Positions 44,058 through 52,815 of a stretch of 64,000 bases of DNA are shown piece after piece. The stretch comes from Actinomadura luteofluorescens (GTDB taxonomy: Bacteria > Actinomycetota > Actinomycetes > Streptosporangiales > Streptosporangiaceae). Made by a program: the position numbers and the translations under genes. The stretch's first letter is position 1. Every line of letters begins with the position of its first letter. The stretch is from the NCBI RefSeq assembly GCF_013409365.1, contig NZ_JACCBA010000001.1, forward strand, positions 3,844,001 through 3,908,000, read 5' to 3'. The notes beneath the pieces were generated by a model that saw only the letters and a program-made list of their open reading frames with translations, had not been told where the DNA came from and did not search any database.

Positions 44058-45479
44058 TCAGGCGCTCGTGCTCTCCTCGGCCAGCGGCAGCGGCACCCGC
44101 GCCTCCTGCGAGCTGCGCCGGACGAACGGCCAGCCGACCACGACCAGCGCCGCCCAGGCCGCCATCACGTACAGCGCGATCCGCGTGTCGGCCTCCCACG
44201 CGATCGTCACGGTCACGAACGCGAAGAACGCCAGCACGGCCCAGTTCGTGTACGGCGCCCACGGCATCCGGTACGGCGCCTTCGGCAGCTCCCCGGCCGC
44301 GGACCGCCGCCGGTACGCCATGTGCGCGAGCAGGATCACCGTCCACACCAGCAGCGCGCCACCCGTCGACACCGAGGTGATGTACTCGAACGCCTTGTCC
44401 GGCACCACCGCGTTGACGACCACGCCGATGCCCATGACCAGCGCGGAGATGACGACGGTCAGGACGGGCACGCCGCGCCCGTTGAGCCGTCCGAGCACCT
44501 TCGGACCGTCACCGTTGACGCCGGCCGTCCGCAGCATCCGCGACGTCGAGTACAGCCCGCCCGCATTGCACGACGACAGCGCCGCCGTCAGCACCACGAA
44601 GTTGACGATGTCCGCGCCGCCCGGAATGCCGATCCGGTCGAACGCCAGCACGAACGGGCTCGCCCCGCCCTTGAACGCCGTCCACGGCACCACCGCGAGG
44701 ATCACCAGCAGCGACCCCAGGTAGAACAGCGCGAACCGCACCGGCAGCGCGTTGATCGCCCGCGGGATGTTCTTCTCCGGGTCCTTGGCCTCGCTCGCAG
44801 TCACGCCCACCAGCTCGACGCCCAGGTAGGCGAACATCACCATCTGCAGCGTCATGATCGTGGCCCCGGCCCCCTCGGGGAACACGCCCCCGTGGTCCCA
44901 CAGGTTCCCGACCCGCGCGGTGTCCCCCGCGTCGCTGAACCCGAAGACCAGCACCCCGATCCCGACCAGGATCATCATCACGATCGCCGCGACCTTGATC
45001 ATCGCGAACCAGAACTCCAGCTCCCCGAAGAGCTTCACCGAGATCAGGTTCACCACGAACAGGACCACCAGCGCCACCAGCGCCGTCTGCCACTGCTCGA
45101 CGCCCGGCCACCACTTCTGGATGTACTTGCCGGCCGCGGTCAGCTCCGCCATCCCGGTCGTCACCCAGATGATCCAGTACGTCCAGGTCGTGGCGTACCC
45201 CCAGAACGGCCCCAGGAACTCCCTGGCGTATCCGGCGAACCCGCCCTCGGCCCGCCGGTAGGTGAGCAGCTCGCCGAGCGCCCGCATGACGAAGAACAGC
45301 GCCAGCCCCGCCACGGCGTACGTCAGGATCAGGCTGGGCCCGGCCTTGGCGATGTTCTCCCCGGCCCCCAGGAACAGCCCGGTGCCGATCGTCCCGCCGA
45401 TGGCCAGCATCTGGATCTGGCGGGTACCAAGCCCGCGTTGGTAGTCCTCCGCGCTCTGGTCTGGGAGCTTCGCGACCAC
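44058..45479 (-). CDS. amino acid permease (APC superfamily, AAT type)
   Basis: 473 residues with 12 predicted helices. The first helix holds the APC signature IGGTIGTGLFLGAG; GELLTYRRAEGGFAGYAREFLGPFWGYATTWTYW covers helix 2-3, and VTASEAKDPEKNIPRAI is the family's conserved intracellular loop. It resembles the CycA/GabP/AnsP permeases that import neutral amino acids, GABA or asparagine by proton symport. GTG start at 45479. Confidence 0.92.
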   Translation of the reverse strand: MVAKLPDQSAEDYQRGLGTRQIQMLAIGGTIGTGLFLGAGENIAKAGPSLILTYAVAGLALFFVMRALGELLTYRRAEGGFAGYAREFLGPFWGYATTWTYWIIWVTTGMAELTAAGKYIQKWWPGVEQWQTALVALVVLFVVNLISVKLFGELEFWFAMIKVAAIVMMILVGIGVLVFGFSDAGDTARVGNLWDHGGVFPEGAGATIMTLQMVMFAYLGVELVGVTASEAKDPEKNIPRAINALPVRFALFYLGSLLVILAVVPWTAFKGGASPFVLAFDRIGIPGGADIVNFVVLTAALSSCNAGGLYSTSRMLRTAGVNGDGPKVLGRLNGRGVPVLTVVISALVMGIGVVVNAVVPDKAFEYITSVSTGGALLVWTVILLAHMAYRRRSAAGELPKAPYRMPWAPYTNWAVLAFFAFVTVTIAWEADTRIALYVMAAWAALVVVGWPFVRRSSQEARVPLPLAEESTSA

Positions 45480-45650
45480 GCGGCCTCCTCTCTACAGCCG
45501 TCCCCACAGGGGGATCCGGCGCCACCCTCCGATCACGCACGGTTGCGCAACTCGGACAGAGTAGGAGCCCCAAGCACAAACACGAAACACTCTTGTCCGT
45601 CCTGTTTCTCCCCGCCCGGATCGTCCCCTCACCCGCCCGGGGTAATCGAG

Positions 45651-45680
45651 TTGGCGACCCACTCGGCCATCGCGTATGCT
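45651..45680 (+). promoter_or_regulatory. sigma-70-type promoter for the tRNA-Asp/tRNA-Phe unit
   Basis: TTGGCG at 45651-45656 and TATGCT at 45675-45680 are spaced 18 bases, about 70 bases upstream of tRNA-Asp; a housekeeping promoter for the two tRNAs. Confidence 0.55.
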
Positions 45681-45751
45681 CTCGGACGTCGCCAAGCGCC
45701 GGGCACACCGGCCAAGACACCCCTCCAGAGCCGATAGGCTCGGAGACGCAA

Positions 45752-45829
45752 GGTCCTGTGGAGCAGTTAGGAGTGCTCGCCACCCTGTCAAGGTGGAGGC
45801 CGCGGGTTCAAATCCCGTCAGGACCGCCA
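45752..45829 (+). tRNA. tRNA-Asp (GTC)
   Basis: Acceptor GGTCCTG pairs with CAGGACC; D-loop AGCAGTTAGGAG, anticodon loop CTGTCAA (GTC), T arm GGGTTCAAATCCC, encoded CCA at 45827-45829. It is followed 20 bases later by tRNA-Phe. Confidence 0.95.
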
Positions 45830-45849
45830 GACGCACCACCACGCGTCCT

Positions 45850-45926
45850 GGGCAGGTAGCTCAGTCGGTACGAGCGTCCGCCTGAAAAGCGGAAGGTCGG
45901 CGGTTCGACCCCGCCCCTGCCCACCA
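45850..45926 (+). tRNA. tRNA-Phe (GAA), host of the island attachment site
   Basis: Acceptor GGGCAGG pairs with CCTGCCC; D arm GCTCAGTCGGTACGAGC, anticodon loop CTGAAAA (GAA), T arm GGTTCGACCCC, CCA encoded at 45924-45926. Its 3' 45 bases are duplicated at 57538-57583, showing that an element integrated here. Confidence 0.95.
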
Positions 45927-45927
45927 C
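45882..45927 (+). other. attachment site attL (3' part of tRNA-Phe)
   Basis: 46 bases from the anticodon loop to just past CCA, identical to 57538-57583. The two copies bound an 11.6-kb island carrying a tyrosine integrase next to the tRNA, the standard layout of tRNA-targeting elements. Confidence 0.9.
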
Positions 45928-45939
45928 ATCTGACCAGCC

Positions 45940-45975
45940 AAAAGGCTCGGAACCATTCATGGTTCCGGGCCTTTT
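45940..45975 (+). terminator. factor-independent terminator after tRNA-Phe
   Basis: AAAAGGCTCGGAACC pairs with GGTTCCGGGCCTTTT across loop ATTCAT, ending in a T run, 13 bases after the tRNA. It belongs to the element side, since a separate host-like terminator follows attR at 57600. Confidence 0.8.
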
Positions 45976-45998
45976 GACGGCAACCCTGACGGCAACGT

Positions 45999-46421
45999 CT
46001 ACGAGGCAACCATCAATCGTCGAGTTGCCAACGCTTCCCCACCACACGCGACGCAAGGTCGCAAACCCTGCTTCTGGGCCTCGCCAAGAAGCTGCTTAGA
46101 CCAGAAGTCGCCCAGCCAGCCGCAACTGAGTCGACCGTGAAACACCTCCACGTGGCCATAGTTCCTCCGGTACACGATCGGGTCTTCACGCCAAGAGATG
46201 ACCTCCGCAATCTCCGATGCGAAGTCCTGCTCTGCTGAGCCCAGGCCCGTCACCGTTTTGCGAGCTTCCCCGGGCACGTACTTGACCCAGATAGCCGAGG
46301 AGTGGCCCTCCTTGGCCCAGTCAGCGTACTGACGGGTCTTCTCAGACTGCCCAGTCAGCGCAGCCAGTCGCCGACGATGCCTACTGACCACCTGCTCCAG
46401 GCACTGAATCCACTCGTCCAT
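45999..46421 (-). CDS. hypothetical protein
   Basis: 140 residues from ATG 46421 (AAGGG upstream; the frame is open to 46544). Basic, soluble, with a C-terminal CVACGG zinc-ribbon-like pair only partly present. Contains DPIVYRRNYGHVEVFHGRL and SAIWVKYVPGEA. I recognise no family. It lies between attL and the integrase, the usual place of excision or accessory genes. Confidence 0.5.
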   Translation of the reverse strand: MDEWIQCLEQVVSRHRRRLAALTGQSEKTRQYADWAKEGHSSAIWVKYVPGEARKTVTGLGSAEQDFASEIAEVISWREDPIVYRRNYGHVEVFHGRLSCGWLGDFWSKQLLGEAQKQGLRPCVACGGEALATRRLMVAS

Positions 46422-46552
46422 GCCAAGCCCTTCATTAAATCCTCGCCACTTGCAAGGTTCACAAGCGCACAACATAGCGTCGTTGGAGCTGATTCCACCG
46501 AGGTTCTGGGGGCTTCGCATCATTACGAAACCCCAGAACAGCAAGCTTCAGG

Positions 46553-47650
46553 TCAGCCGAGCGCATCCCCCAACTTGCGGAGCGCCGCGCGCTTGTCGTC
46601 AAGCGAGGTGTGCGCGTAGATCGTCATCGTCACTTCGATGTCGCTGTGACCAACGATGTCCCGGACGACATTGGGCGCGATGCCGAGATGGAGCAGCAGT
46701 GAGACGCAGGTGTGCCGCATGTCGTGGAAGCGCATCGACTCCAGGCTGGCCGCCGCGCGGACGCGGCCCCAGCTACGGCGAAGGTTGTCCGGCTCCATGG
46801 GTGTACCGCGTCGGGACGGGAAGACGAGGCCGTTGTCCTCCCAGTCCTGCCAAGCGTCCGCCCGTTCGGCCGCCTGCTTCACCCTGTGCTCGCACAGGGC
46901 CGTGATGCAGACAGGAGGCAACGGGATGCTTCGCTCGGAGTCGTCGGTCTTGGGACGGACGAACCGTAGCGCTCCCCCGACCCGCTGAAGCGTCCGCGAG
47001 ACTTCCAGCGTGGCGCTCTCGACTCCACTACCGGCGCAGTTCTGGCACTCAGCCCCGTCTACCTCGCCGCCCTCACCGTCGCAGGTCCGGCAACCGACGA
47101 GGGTGGCGTCCTCCCAGCGCAGGCCGAGCAGTTCACCGCGCCGCAGGCCGAGGCAGAGCGCCAGGACGTAGAGCGCATAGAGCCGTTCGTCGCGGGCCGC
47201 CTTGAGGACGTCGCGCGCCTGGTCGACCGTGAGCCCGCGGTTCACCTTGTACTTTGGCGCACCGACTTTGACGAGCTTGGCTACGTTGCGCGGGATGACC
47301 TCCTCACGGACAGCCGATTCCAGCGCGTTGCGCAGCACAGCGTGAATCAATTGGACCATCCGCACGGACGGGTGAGACTCGCAGCACTGGCCGCCCTTGA
47401 GGGCGCAGCACCGGGACACATCGCGGGCCGCATCAACACCGTGCTTGCAGCAGAGGCACTGCGCCCGAACGCGGTTGATGAAGGCCCGGACGTCGCGTAC
47501 GGCCAGCTTGCCGAGCCGCTTCTTGCCCAGTTCCGGGATGAGGTAAAGCCGGATCACGCTCTCGTATCCCTGCGCTGTGCGCGGCTTTCGCTCAGGTCGG
47601 ACAACGTTGTCAAGGGCGCCCGCTCCGCGGCCGCCGGCGGCCGCCCGCCC
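46553..47650 (-). pseudogene. tyrosine integrase lacking its N-terminal domain
   Basis: Core-binding part starts at LDNVVRPERKPRTAQGYESVI and catalytic part holds LGLRRGELLGLRW (Arg I), HDMRHTCVSLLLHLG (HxxR), GHSDIEVTMTIYAHT (His and Tyr). Cys-rich inserts CLCCKHG...CCALKGGQCC and CRTCDGEGG...CQNCAG are typical of actinobacterial element integrases. The expected N-terminal arm-binding region of about 70 residues is absent; upstream the frame becomes unrelated Arg/Gly-rich sequence up to 47728. It is therefore a 5'-truncated gene beside the tRNA-Phe att site; a shorter functional protein from an internal start is not excluded. Confidence 0.8.
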
Positions 47651-47737
47651 CGGCGCGCCGGGCATGCGGCCCTGTCCCGTCCGGTCCCGCCGCGCCACGT
47701 CGCCCGTCCGCCGTACAGCGTGTTGCATCGGGCAATC

Positions 47738-49486
47738 TCACTGAAACCTGAGGCCGAAGAGGCCGCCGCTTTCGTACTGATCCGTCAGGCGTACCGGGAG
47801 CACGATTGAATCTAGCGGGAGGTCCAGGTTATCTGGCAGATTGTCGCTGTTAAGCGTCACAAGGTGCTGATAACCGACATCACGTGCCTCCGCGTAACCA
47901 GTGCGCAATGCGGCACCGATCTGCCTGCTATCGACTCCATCGAAGATATGACTATCGTGTGCCACGAACGGGGGACAACGGTACTCTGGCACAGCGATTT
48001 TCATCAAAGTAAGGTCGAAGCAGTAGGTGAGCATATTCGTGATTCCCTTGCTGCGCTCACCATCAATGGTTACGCCTATTTGCGGGCCGTTCTCGGTCCC
48101 CGAGATGACAAGTAGTCCGCCTCGATCGCCGTAGATAGAATTGGACATCTCCTGAAAGATCACGGTTGCCCGGCTGAGGCCATTCGACCGTTCACGAAAA
48201 TCTCGCTGAAGACGCTCTTGTAGCTTCTGACGCTCAAGCCCCAGAGTGACTTGCTGGGATTCAAGCGCTTCAGCGGTGGCATACCGTTGACTCAAACGTT
48301 CGACTTCACCCTCGCGGCGCGCCAATTCCTTCTGCAACTCGGAAAAAGTTTCGAGTGCTCCGCCGGCCTGCAGCAAGATCATTATCTCTGATCGGCGAGA
48401 GTCGAGTTCCTTGAGCTCTCGCTCGCGTCTAGAGATCCTAGCCTCCGTGGCCGCTACCTCTTCCTGAAGATAAGCACGTCTGTTAGAAACTACTGATTCG
48501 TGGAAAGCGCGAACGTCCTCGTAAGACTTCAGCGCTACTCCTGGAAGTTCGACGCCAGCAAGCTCGTAGAGTAGCCGCAGCCGTTCGGGATCCGGAGCGG
48601 GTTCCGTCCGGGCGTCATCGCTGAGTTTATCCAGATATCTCTTATCTAGAACATTCTCGTCATTGAGATCCGAGATACTCCTACTGAGCTTTGTTGCCTG
48701 TCCCTGCAACTCTGCATACTCATCGACTACACGAAAACTGCTGATCTGCTCAGTGAGCCGTGAGACCCCAGCTTGGGCAACGGCCAAAGCCGCCCGCAAC
48801 TCCGCTGTCTTGCCAATCGATTCACCGAGCGCCCCGTCGCGGGCGGCCTTCCTCAACTCTCTAAGGGATTTCTCCCGTTGTCTTACAGCATCCCATCCTT
48901 GTGAAATGGTCCAATCAAGTCCGAGTAGGTAGGCAAGATTGACCTGCTGATCTGCTGTTGACTGTTGAGAGGTGTGTTTAGTCGTCTCTTGGAATCCGCC
49001 ACTCCGCTCACGGCGGACAAGGTAAGAGAAGATCGAACGGGCTGAGGGCCCGCCGGCGGGCTGTTCTGGGAGACCGAAGAAATGCCTCGCTAGCAGGGTC
49101 TTCCAGACAGTGTTCGGGATTATGGCGCTCGGAGAGCCGACAACGGATTCCCAGCCGTCGACAGTTACCTTAGCTGGGTTAGATCCTGAGCGACGAACGC
49201 GAATAGTAGGCTGGTCAGTATCATTATCGGTGTTCGGTGGTACTGGAACTTGTAGCTCAATACCGAACTCATACGGAGCCAGCGCCTCGTTGCGGAACAG
49301 GCTGGATGGGTCCGCATTGCCCCCTAGAAGGAAATGCAGCAATTCTATGAGACTGCTTTTGCCTACGCCATTGCGAGTGTCTACCTCCTTGGATTGAGGG
49401 GTTACGTCGGCAAGGAGAATGTTGAGACCCGGGTGGAGTTCGAGTTCTTTAAATGAGGGCAGAGAGCTGAAAACTCTAGTGATCAT
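47738..49486 (-). CDS. ABC-3C system ATPase (DUF2326, SMC/RecF-like)
   Basis: 582 residues. Walker A-like [18 protein letters not shown] is at about residues 39-56, a long coiled-coil middle (about 200-430) with many Glu/Arg heptads, and a C-terminal half of the ABC fold with [15 protein letters not shown] in the Walker B region and VTLNSDNLP. This is the DUF2326-type ATPase of three-component ABC conflict systems. Its ATG overlaps the stop of the middle component (ATGA). Low G/C and codon use unlike flanking genes suggest horizontal origin. Confidence 0.85.
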   Translation of the reverse strand: MITRVFSSLPSFKELELHPGLNILLADVTPQSKEVDTRNGVGKSSLIELLHFLLGGNADPSSLFRNEALAPYEFGIELQVPVPPNTDNDTDQPTIRVRRSGSNPAKVTVDGWESVVGSPSAIIPNTVWKTLLARHFFGLPEQPAGGPSARSIFSYLVRRERSGGFQETTKHTSQQSTADQQVNLAYLLGLDWTISQGWDAVRQREKSLRELRKAARDGALGESIGKTAELRAALAVAQAGVSRLTEQISSFRVVDEYAELQGQATKLSRSISDLNDENVLDKRYLDKLSDDARTEPAPDPERLRLLYELAGVELPGVALKSYEDVRAFHESVVSNRRAYLQEEVAATEARISRRERELKELDSRRSEIMILLQAGGALETFSELQKELARREGEVERLSQRYATAEALESQQVTLGLERQKLQERLQRDFRERSNGLSRATVIFQEMSNSIYGDRGGLLVISGTENGPQIGVTIDGERSKGITNMLTYCFDLTLMKIAVPEYRCPPFVAHDSHIFDGVDSRQIGAALRTGYAEARDVGYQHLVTLNSDNLPDNLDLPLDSIVLPVRLTDQYESGGLFGLRFQ

Positions 49487-49728
49487 CGGGCTCGCCTAAG
49501 CGTGTTGGCTGGACCATGCTGAATAGCGCCCGTCGCGTATAGGAGATCCAATGCGAGGACGAACCAGTCGAAGGTAAGAGGGGGAGCGTCTCTGTCTTCG
49601 CTTTTGCCGTGCCGTACGAGATACCAAATACCGCTGACCGTTGCCGCCTCATCAAGTTCCTCAATGATCCGGGCACCGATAGTGAGAAGGGCACGATCAG
49701 CGCCGATACCTTTAGTCGGTAGGATCAC
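49483..49728 (-). CDS. ABC-3C system middle component (MC6-like)
   Basis: 81 residues from GTG 49728, preceded by AGGAGGG, which lies in the end of the upstream gene. [27 protein letters not shown] and [17 protein letters not shown] match the ABC-3C middle component 6 pattern, a small winged-helix-like adaptor between ATPase and effector. It is coupled on both sides (upstream gene ends 3 bases before, downstream ATPase overlaps by 4). Confidence 0.82.
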   Translation of the reverse strand: MILPTKGIGADRALLTIGARIIEELDEAATVSGIWYLVRHGKSEDRDAPPLTFDWFVLALDLLYATGAIQHGPANTLRRAR

Positions 49729-49730
49729 CT

Positions 49731-50639
49731 CTAGCCCTCCTCTGGTGGTCTGAGAAATATGTCGCATTCCTGGAAGAAGTAAGCCAGAACACCGTACACG
49801 GCCACATGGCGCGTGGGCGTCGCAATATCCGACCCGATCACCCATCTCCGGAGATCCTCATATATCGCATCCGGATCTAGGCCAGATCTGCGCAGTTCTT
49901 GGTACTTGTCCGCAAACGCGCGTGCCGTCTGATCCTTAAGAAGTTCGTCACTCACGCGCTGATAATAAGCGCGAACGGTCCGGGCGGGCGTAGAACCAAG
50001 CCTTATCAATTGCCCTACCGCGTCGGACAATTGGTTATATTCAAGCTTATCTTCAGGAACCGGACGCAGATCGCCGCCACTCGGAACGCGCGCTCGCTCC
50101 AGGTGATCTAAAACTGGCTGGATTTCCTCCATGCCAACATCAACGAAGTCAGCGATTGTCGGAACCGTTGGGAAGAGAGTTCGGAGATCCCTATGACTTA
50201 GCCCCCTGACTCGCTCAGCCAGAGCTTCCCTGCCCCAGGGGAACGCTACTTCGTTTTGCTGCTCCTTATTGAGATCGAGGATCGTCTTGAGGACCGTCGG
50301 CCCCACGCCCTCTCGATCATTGTGTACAAAGATCCAGCGGTCAATATAATTCTTCCAATGTGGAAGGCAGCCCTTGAAGTCGCTTTCTATCTTCTTCTTG
50401 GCACCCGCTGCCGTAGGTTTGCGCGGGGCATACACGGCGAACACAGTTCGCAAGGAGATTATGTATCCATCATTTTTCTCGTCACCCTGTCGACCCCAAG
50501 GCCTGACGCGAACGAAGTCGCCATCCGGGTGTGCTCGTTCCATAATCTCCGAAAAGAATTCCTGGAACTCATCTTCGAAGCACTCCTGATAGCGGTCGCG
50601 AAAGGCCATCTCATACAGAGCCATGACCTTATCGTTCAC
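49731..50639 (-). CDS. ABC-3C system effector-side component (CTD7-like, REase-like N-terminus)
   Basis: 302 residues from GTG 50639 with GGAGGGG upstream. N-terminal part DEFQEFFSEIMERAHPDGDF and VRPWGRQGDEKNDGYI recalls a restriction-endonuclease-like core; the usual following acidic/Gln position reads FAVYAP, so nuclease activity is uncertain. The C-terminal part resembles the ABC-3C CTD7 domain. First gene of the three-gene operon; an A/T-rich promoter block lies at 50640-50720. Probable anti-phage or anti-plasmid function. Confidence 0.78.
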   Translation of the reverse strand: MNDKVMALYEMAFRDRYQECFEDEFQEFFSEIMERAHPDGDFVRVRPWGRQGDEKNDGYIISLRTVFAVYAPRKPTAAGAKKKIESDFKGCLPHWKNYIDRWIFVHNDREGVGPTVLKTILDLNKEQQNEVAFPWGREALAERVRGLSHRDLRTLFPTVPTIADFVDVGMEEIQPVLDHLERARVPSGGDLRPVPEDKLEYNQLSDAVGQLIRLGSTPARTVRAYYQRVSDELLKDQTARAFADKYQELRRSGLDPDAIYEDLRRWVIGSDIATPTRHVAVYGVLAYFFQECDIFLRPPEEG

Positions 50640-51339
50640 TCAACCCCTCCCATGTTTAACATTTAATTATTGCATAACTTGCTATCTTTTTCAAATCTCT
50701 ATTGGGTTAAGCTTGCACGACTCCATTCTTGGCGCCTTGATTGCCGGTGAACACTCCGAGCCTAGGAACAAGATCCCGGCTCCGTCGAGGTCATGGCCAG
50801 CCCTGGTCTGCTCATCCGGGTCAGCTGGACCAGGTCGCGCTGATTTTCCCTCCCAGACGGAACAACCGCCACTCAGGACGAATCAGAGCAGGCTGGACGT
50901 GCCAGAAGCGGGGGTCTCGCGACCCCCAGCCCCCCGCGGGCCGGAGGGCACGCCCGCGCGAATCCGTCTGTCACACCGTCTCGCCGTTCGCGCGGGCGCA
51001 CCCTCCGGGACGGGTGTACGTGCTAACGGCCGTGCTAACAACGGGGCCGGATGACCTTGGACGGGTATGGACATGCGGGAGGGTGTGGCCCTGGTCAGAG
51101 CATGTGTGGGGACGGTTCTGGACGTCGCTGACCTTGCTACGGATCAGAAGGCTCTACTGTCGAATGCATCCGTATAGTCGGGACGCATATCTCATGCATG
51201 TCCTACTGGTGGTCAGCATAGACATGCAGCCGCGTGAGGGCACCCCTATCGACGAGGGCGAAGCGTCGGCGGAGCAGCTTCGTGAGCTTCGGACATCCGG
51301 ATCAAGGTTGGCCGGGACCCTCTGACGGTCGGGCTGTCG
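50640..51339. other. intergenic block with A/T-rich promoter and an element-end-like segment
   Basis: 50640-50720 is strongly A/T-rich and probably holds the ABC-3C promoter. 51010-51165 resembles 56695-56845 (shared GTGCTAAC, ACCTTGGACG and GATCAGAAGG strings in the same order), a non-coding segment found near both inner att-like copies. Open frames here lack recognisable domains. Confidence 0.5.
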
Positions 51340-52539
51340 GTGCCTGCTGCCAGACTGCTGTGCGTGACGATTCAAGCAACCCTGCCGTTCCCGCAGGATG
51401 CCACTCAGGACTCGCGAGCGTTGGCGGCGATGCACTCGCGCCGCAACATGTTCCGCACCTGGGATCTCCCACGCGAGGCTATGAGCAAGATTCCGCGTGA
51501 GTGGCGGATTCAGTCCGGTCTTACACAGCAGGTTGCTGATGGCCTCGCCCCGTTCGTGGAGTGGTTCGACAACCAGCCTGGGGCGCGAGAGCGCTTTCGG
51601 TGGGCGCTGCGTGACTCCCTTGATGAGTTGCTCGATGGCCAGCGGACGGGGCGCTGGGCGTACCAGCACCTGACGAAGACCGAGAAGACGTATCTCGGCA
51701 CGGCTGTTGAGGTGAACCTCACCAAGGAGTTCGAGATCGCGAACGGCAGGGACCTCGACTGGTCCATCGCTGGCCTCGACGTCGACTGCAAGTTCTCCAA
51801 GGATCTCGGTGGCTGGGAGATCCCGATGGAGATGTATCTGTGTCCTGACCACGGCGAACGGAGTGGTCGTGCCGACCATGCGGCGGTCGTGACCTGGATG
51901 AATGACGACACGAGCCAGTGGGCCGCGGGCATCGTGCGGATCACCGATGAGCGCCTGCGCTGGAAGAAGAAGCCGGATGCGAACGGCGACCGCGTGCGTG
52001 CATACAACCGAGACAACAAGCGCAAGCTCTCGGACAGCGCCAAGTCTGAGGTGTACTGGCTCTGGGGCGGCCTTCAGACAGATTTGCCGACAAACCTGCT
52101 GCGCCACCTGGATGCCGAAGTGCGCGAGCGGATTCTCACTGCCTCGCTGCCACACCGACGCTCGTCGGGCCAGCAGCGTCTGAATCAGTTGTTCCGCGAG
52201 GTGCACGGACGGATCGTCGGCCGGCAGACAGTGTTGACCGTTGGCCAGCAGGACGACTCACCGAAGCGAGCCCGCGACGCACGGATACATCTGCGCCCGG
52301 AGGGCATCATCGTGTTGGGTCACCAAGGGTCACATCCGCACGCCGCCCGCGCGCTCGGACTACCGGTACCGATCAAGGGTGAATGGATCTCCACCCGCCT
52401 CGTTACTGTTTCACCCGACGATGCTCGCCCGAAGTTCTCCCTGGACGGCCACTTCTGGTCGTGTGCTCGTGAGAACGACCCGGTGACTCCCGCACCCGAC
52501 CTTCCTGATACCCGGAAGATCGATGGGCCAAAAAAATAG
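51340..52539 (+). CDS. NaeI-family type IIE restriction endonuclease
   Basis: Up to 399 residues (GTG 51340; ATG 51430 or 51481 are possible starts). The core parallels NaeI throughout: LLDGQRTGRWAYQHLTKTEKT, the catalytic VEVNL...DLDWSIAGLDVDCKF (Glu, Asp, Asp-x-Lys), the DNA-binding Topo domain NELFREVHGRIVG-like segment, and GIIVLGHQ near the end. The Leu that distinguishes NaeI cleavage from topoisomerase activity is conserved (HLTKTEK). NaeI cuts GCCGGC; specificity here is inferred. No methyltransferase is visible in the window, which is unusual. Confidence 0.88.
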   Translation: MPAARLLCVTIQATLPFPQDATQDSRALAAMHSRRNMFRTWDLPREAMSKIPREWRIQSGLTQQVADGLAPFVEWFDNQPGARERFRWALRDSLDELLDGQRTGRWAYQHLTKTEKTYLGTAVEVNLTKEFEIANGRDLDWSIAGLDVDCKFSKDLGGWEIPMEMYLCPDHGERSGRADHAAVVTWMNDDTSQWAAGIVRITDERLRWKKKPDANGDRVRAYNRDNKRKLSDSAKSEVYWLWGGLQTDLPTNLLRHLDAEVRERILTASLPHRRSSGQQRLNQLFREVHGRIVGRQTVLTVGQQDDSPKRARDARIHLRPEGIIVLGHQGSHPHAARALGLPVPIKGEWISTRLVTVSPDDARPKFSLDGHFWSCARENDPVTPAPDLPDTRKIDGPKK

Positions 52540-52778
52540 ATCATCATATACTGCATGTCCGCGCAGGTGAAACGGTCCCTCGAAGGGAGATGCGCCTATC
52601 TTGATCTCCGGGACCTCGCGGCGATGGCCGCTCGGAGGGCGCCGGGTTCCTGTAGGGGCCAGGTGCAGGCCGTCGCTGCAGCAGTAAGGACGACGGCTCG
52701 AAGCCGAAGGCAGAGCCGACGAAGCTGGCGCCAGCCCTGACGACAACAGTCCCACACGGGTCACCACCGACAGCCGCT

Positions 52779-52815
52779 GGACACCGTCTACCTCGGCACG
52801 TCGCACGTGATCACG
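52779..52815. repeat. element-end segment interrupted by the IS
   Basis: GACACCGTCTACCTCGGC and the following bases resemble the segments before other att-like copies (56930, 57487, 60256). The IS inserted 30 bases later, and the remainder resumes at 53732. Confidence 0.55.

Noticed and set aside
41266..44724. 1152-codon open frame on the plus strand
   Set aside because: It crosses the phosphodiesterase and cyclase genes antisense and has low-complexity Arg/Asp/His composition.
50741..51325. 194-codon open frame on the plus strand
   Set aside because: Composition is random-like, and part of it is shared with the non-coding repeat at 56.7 kb in another context.
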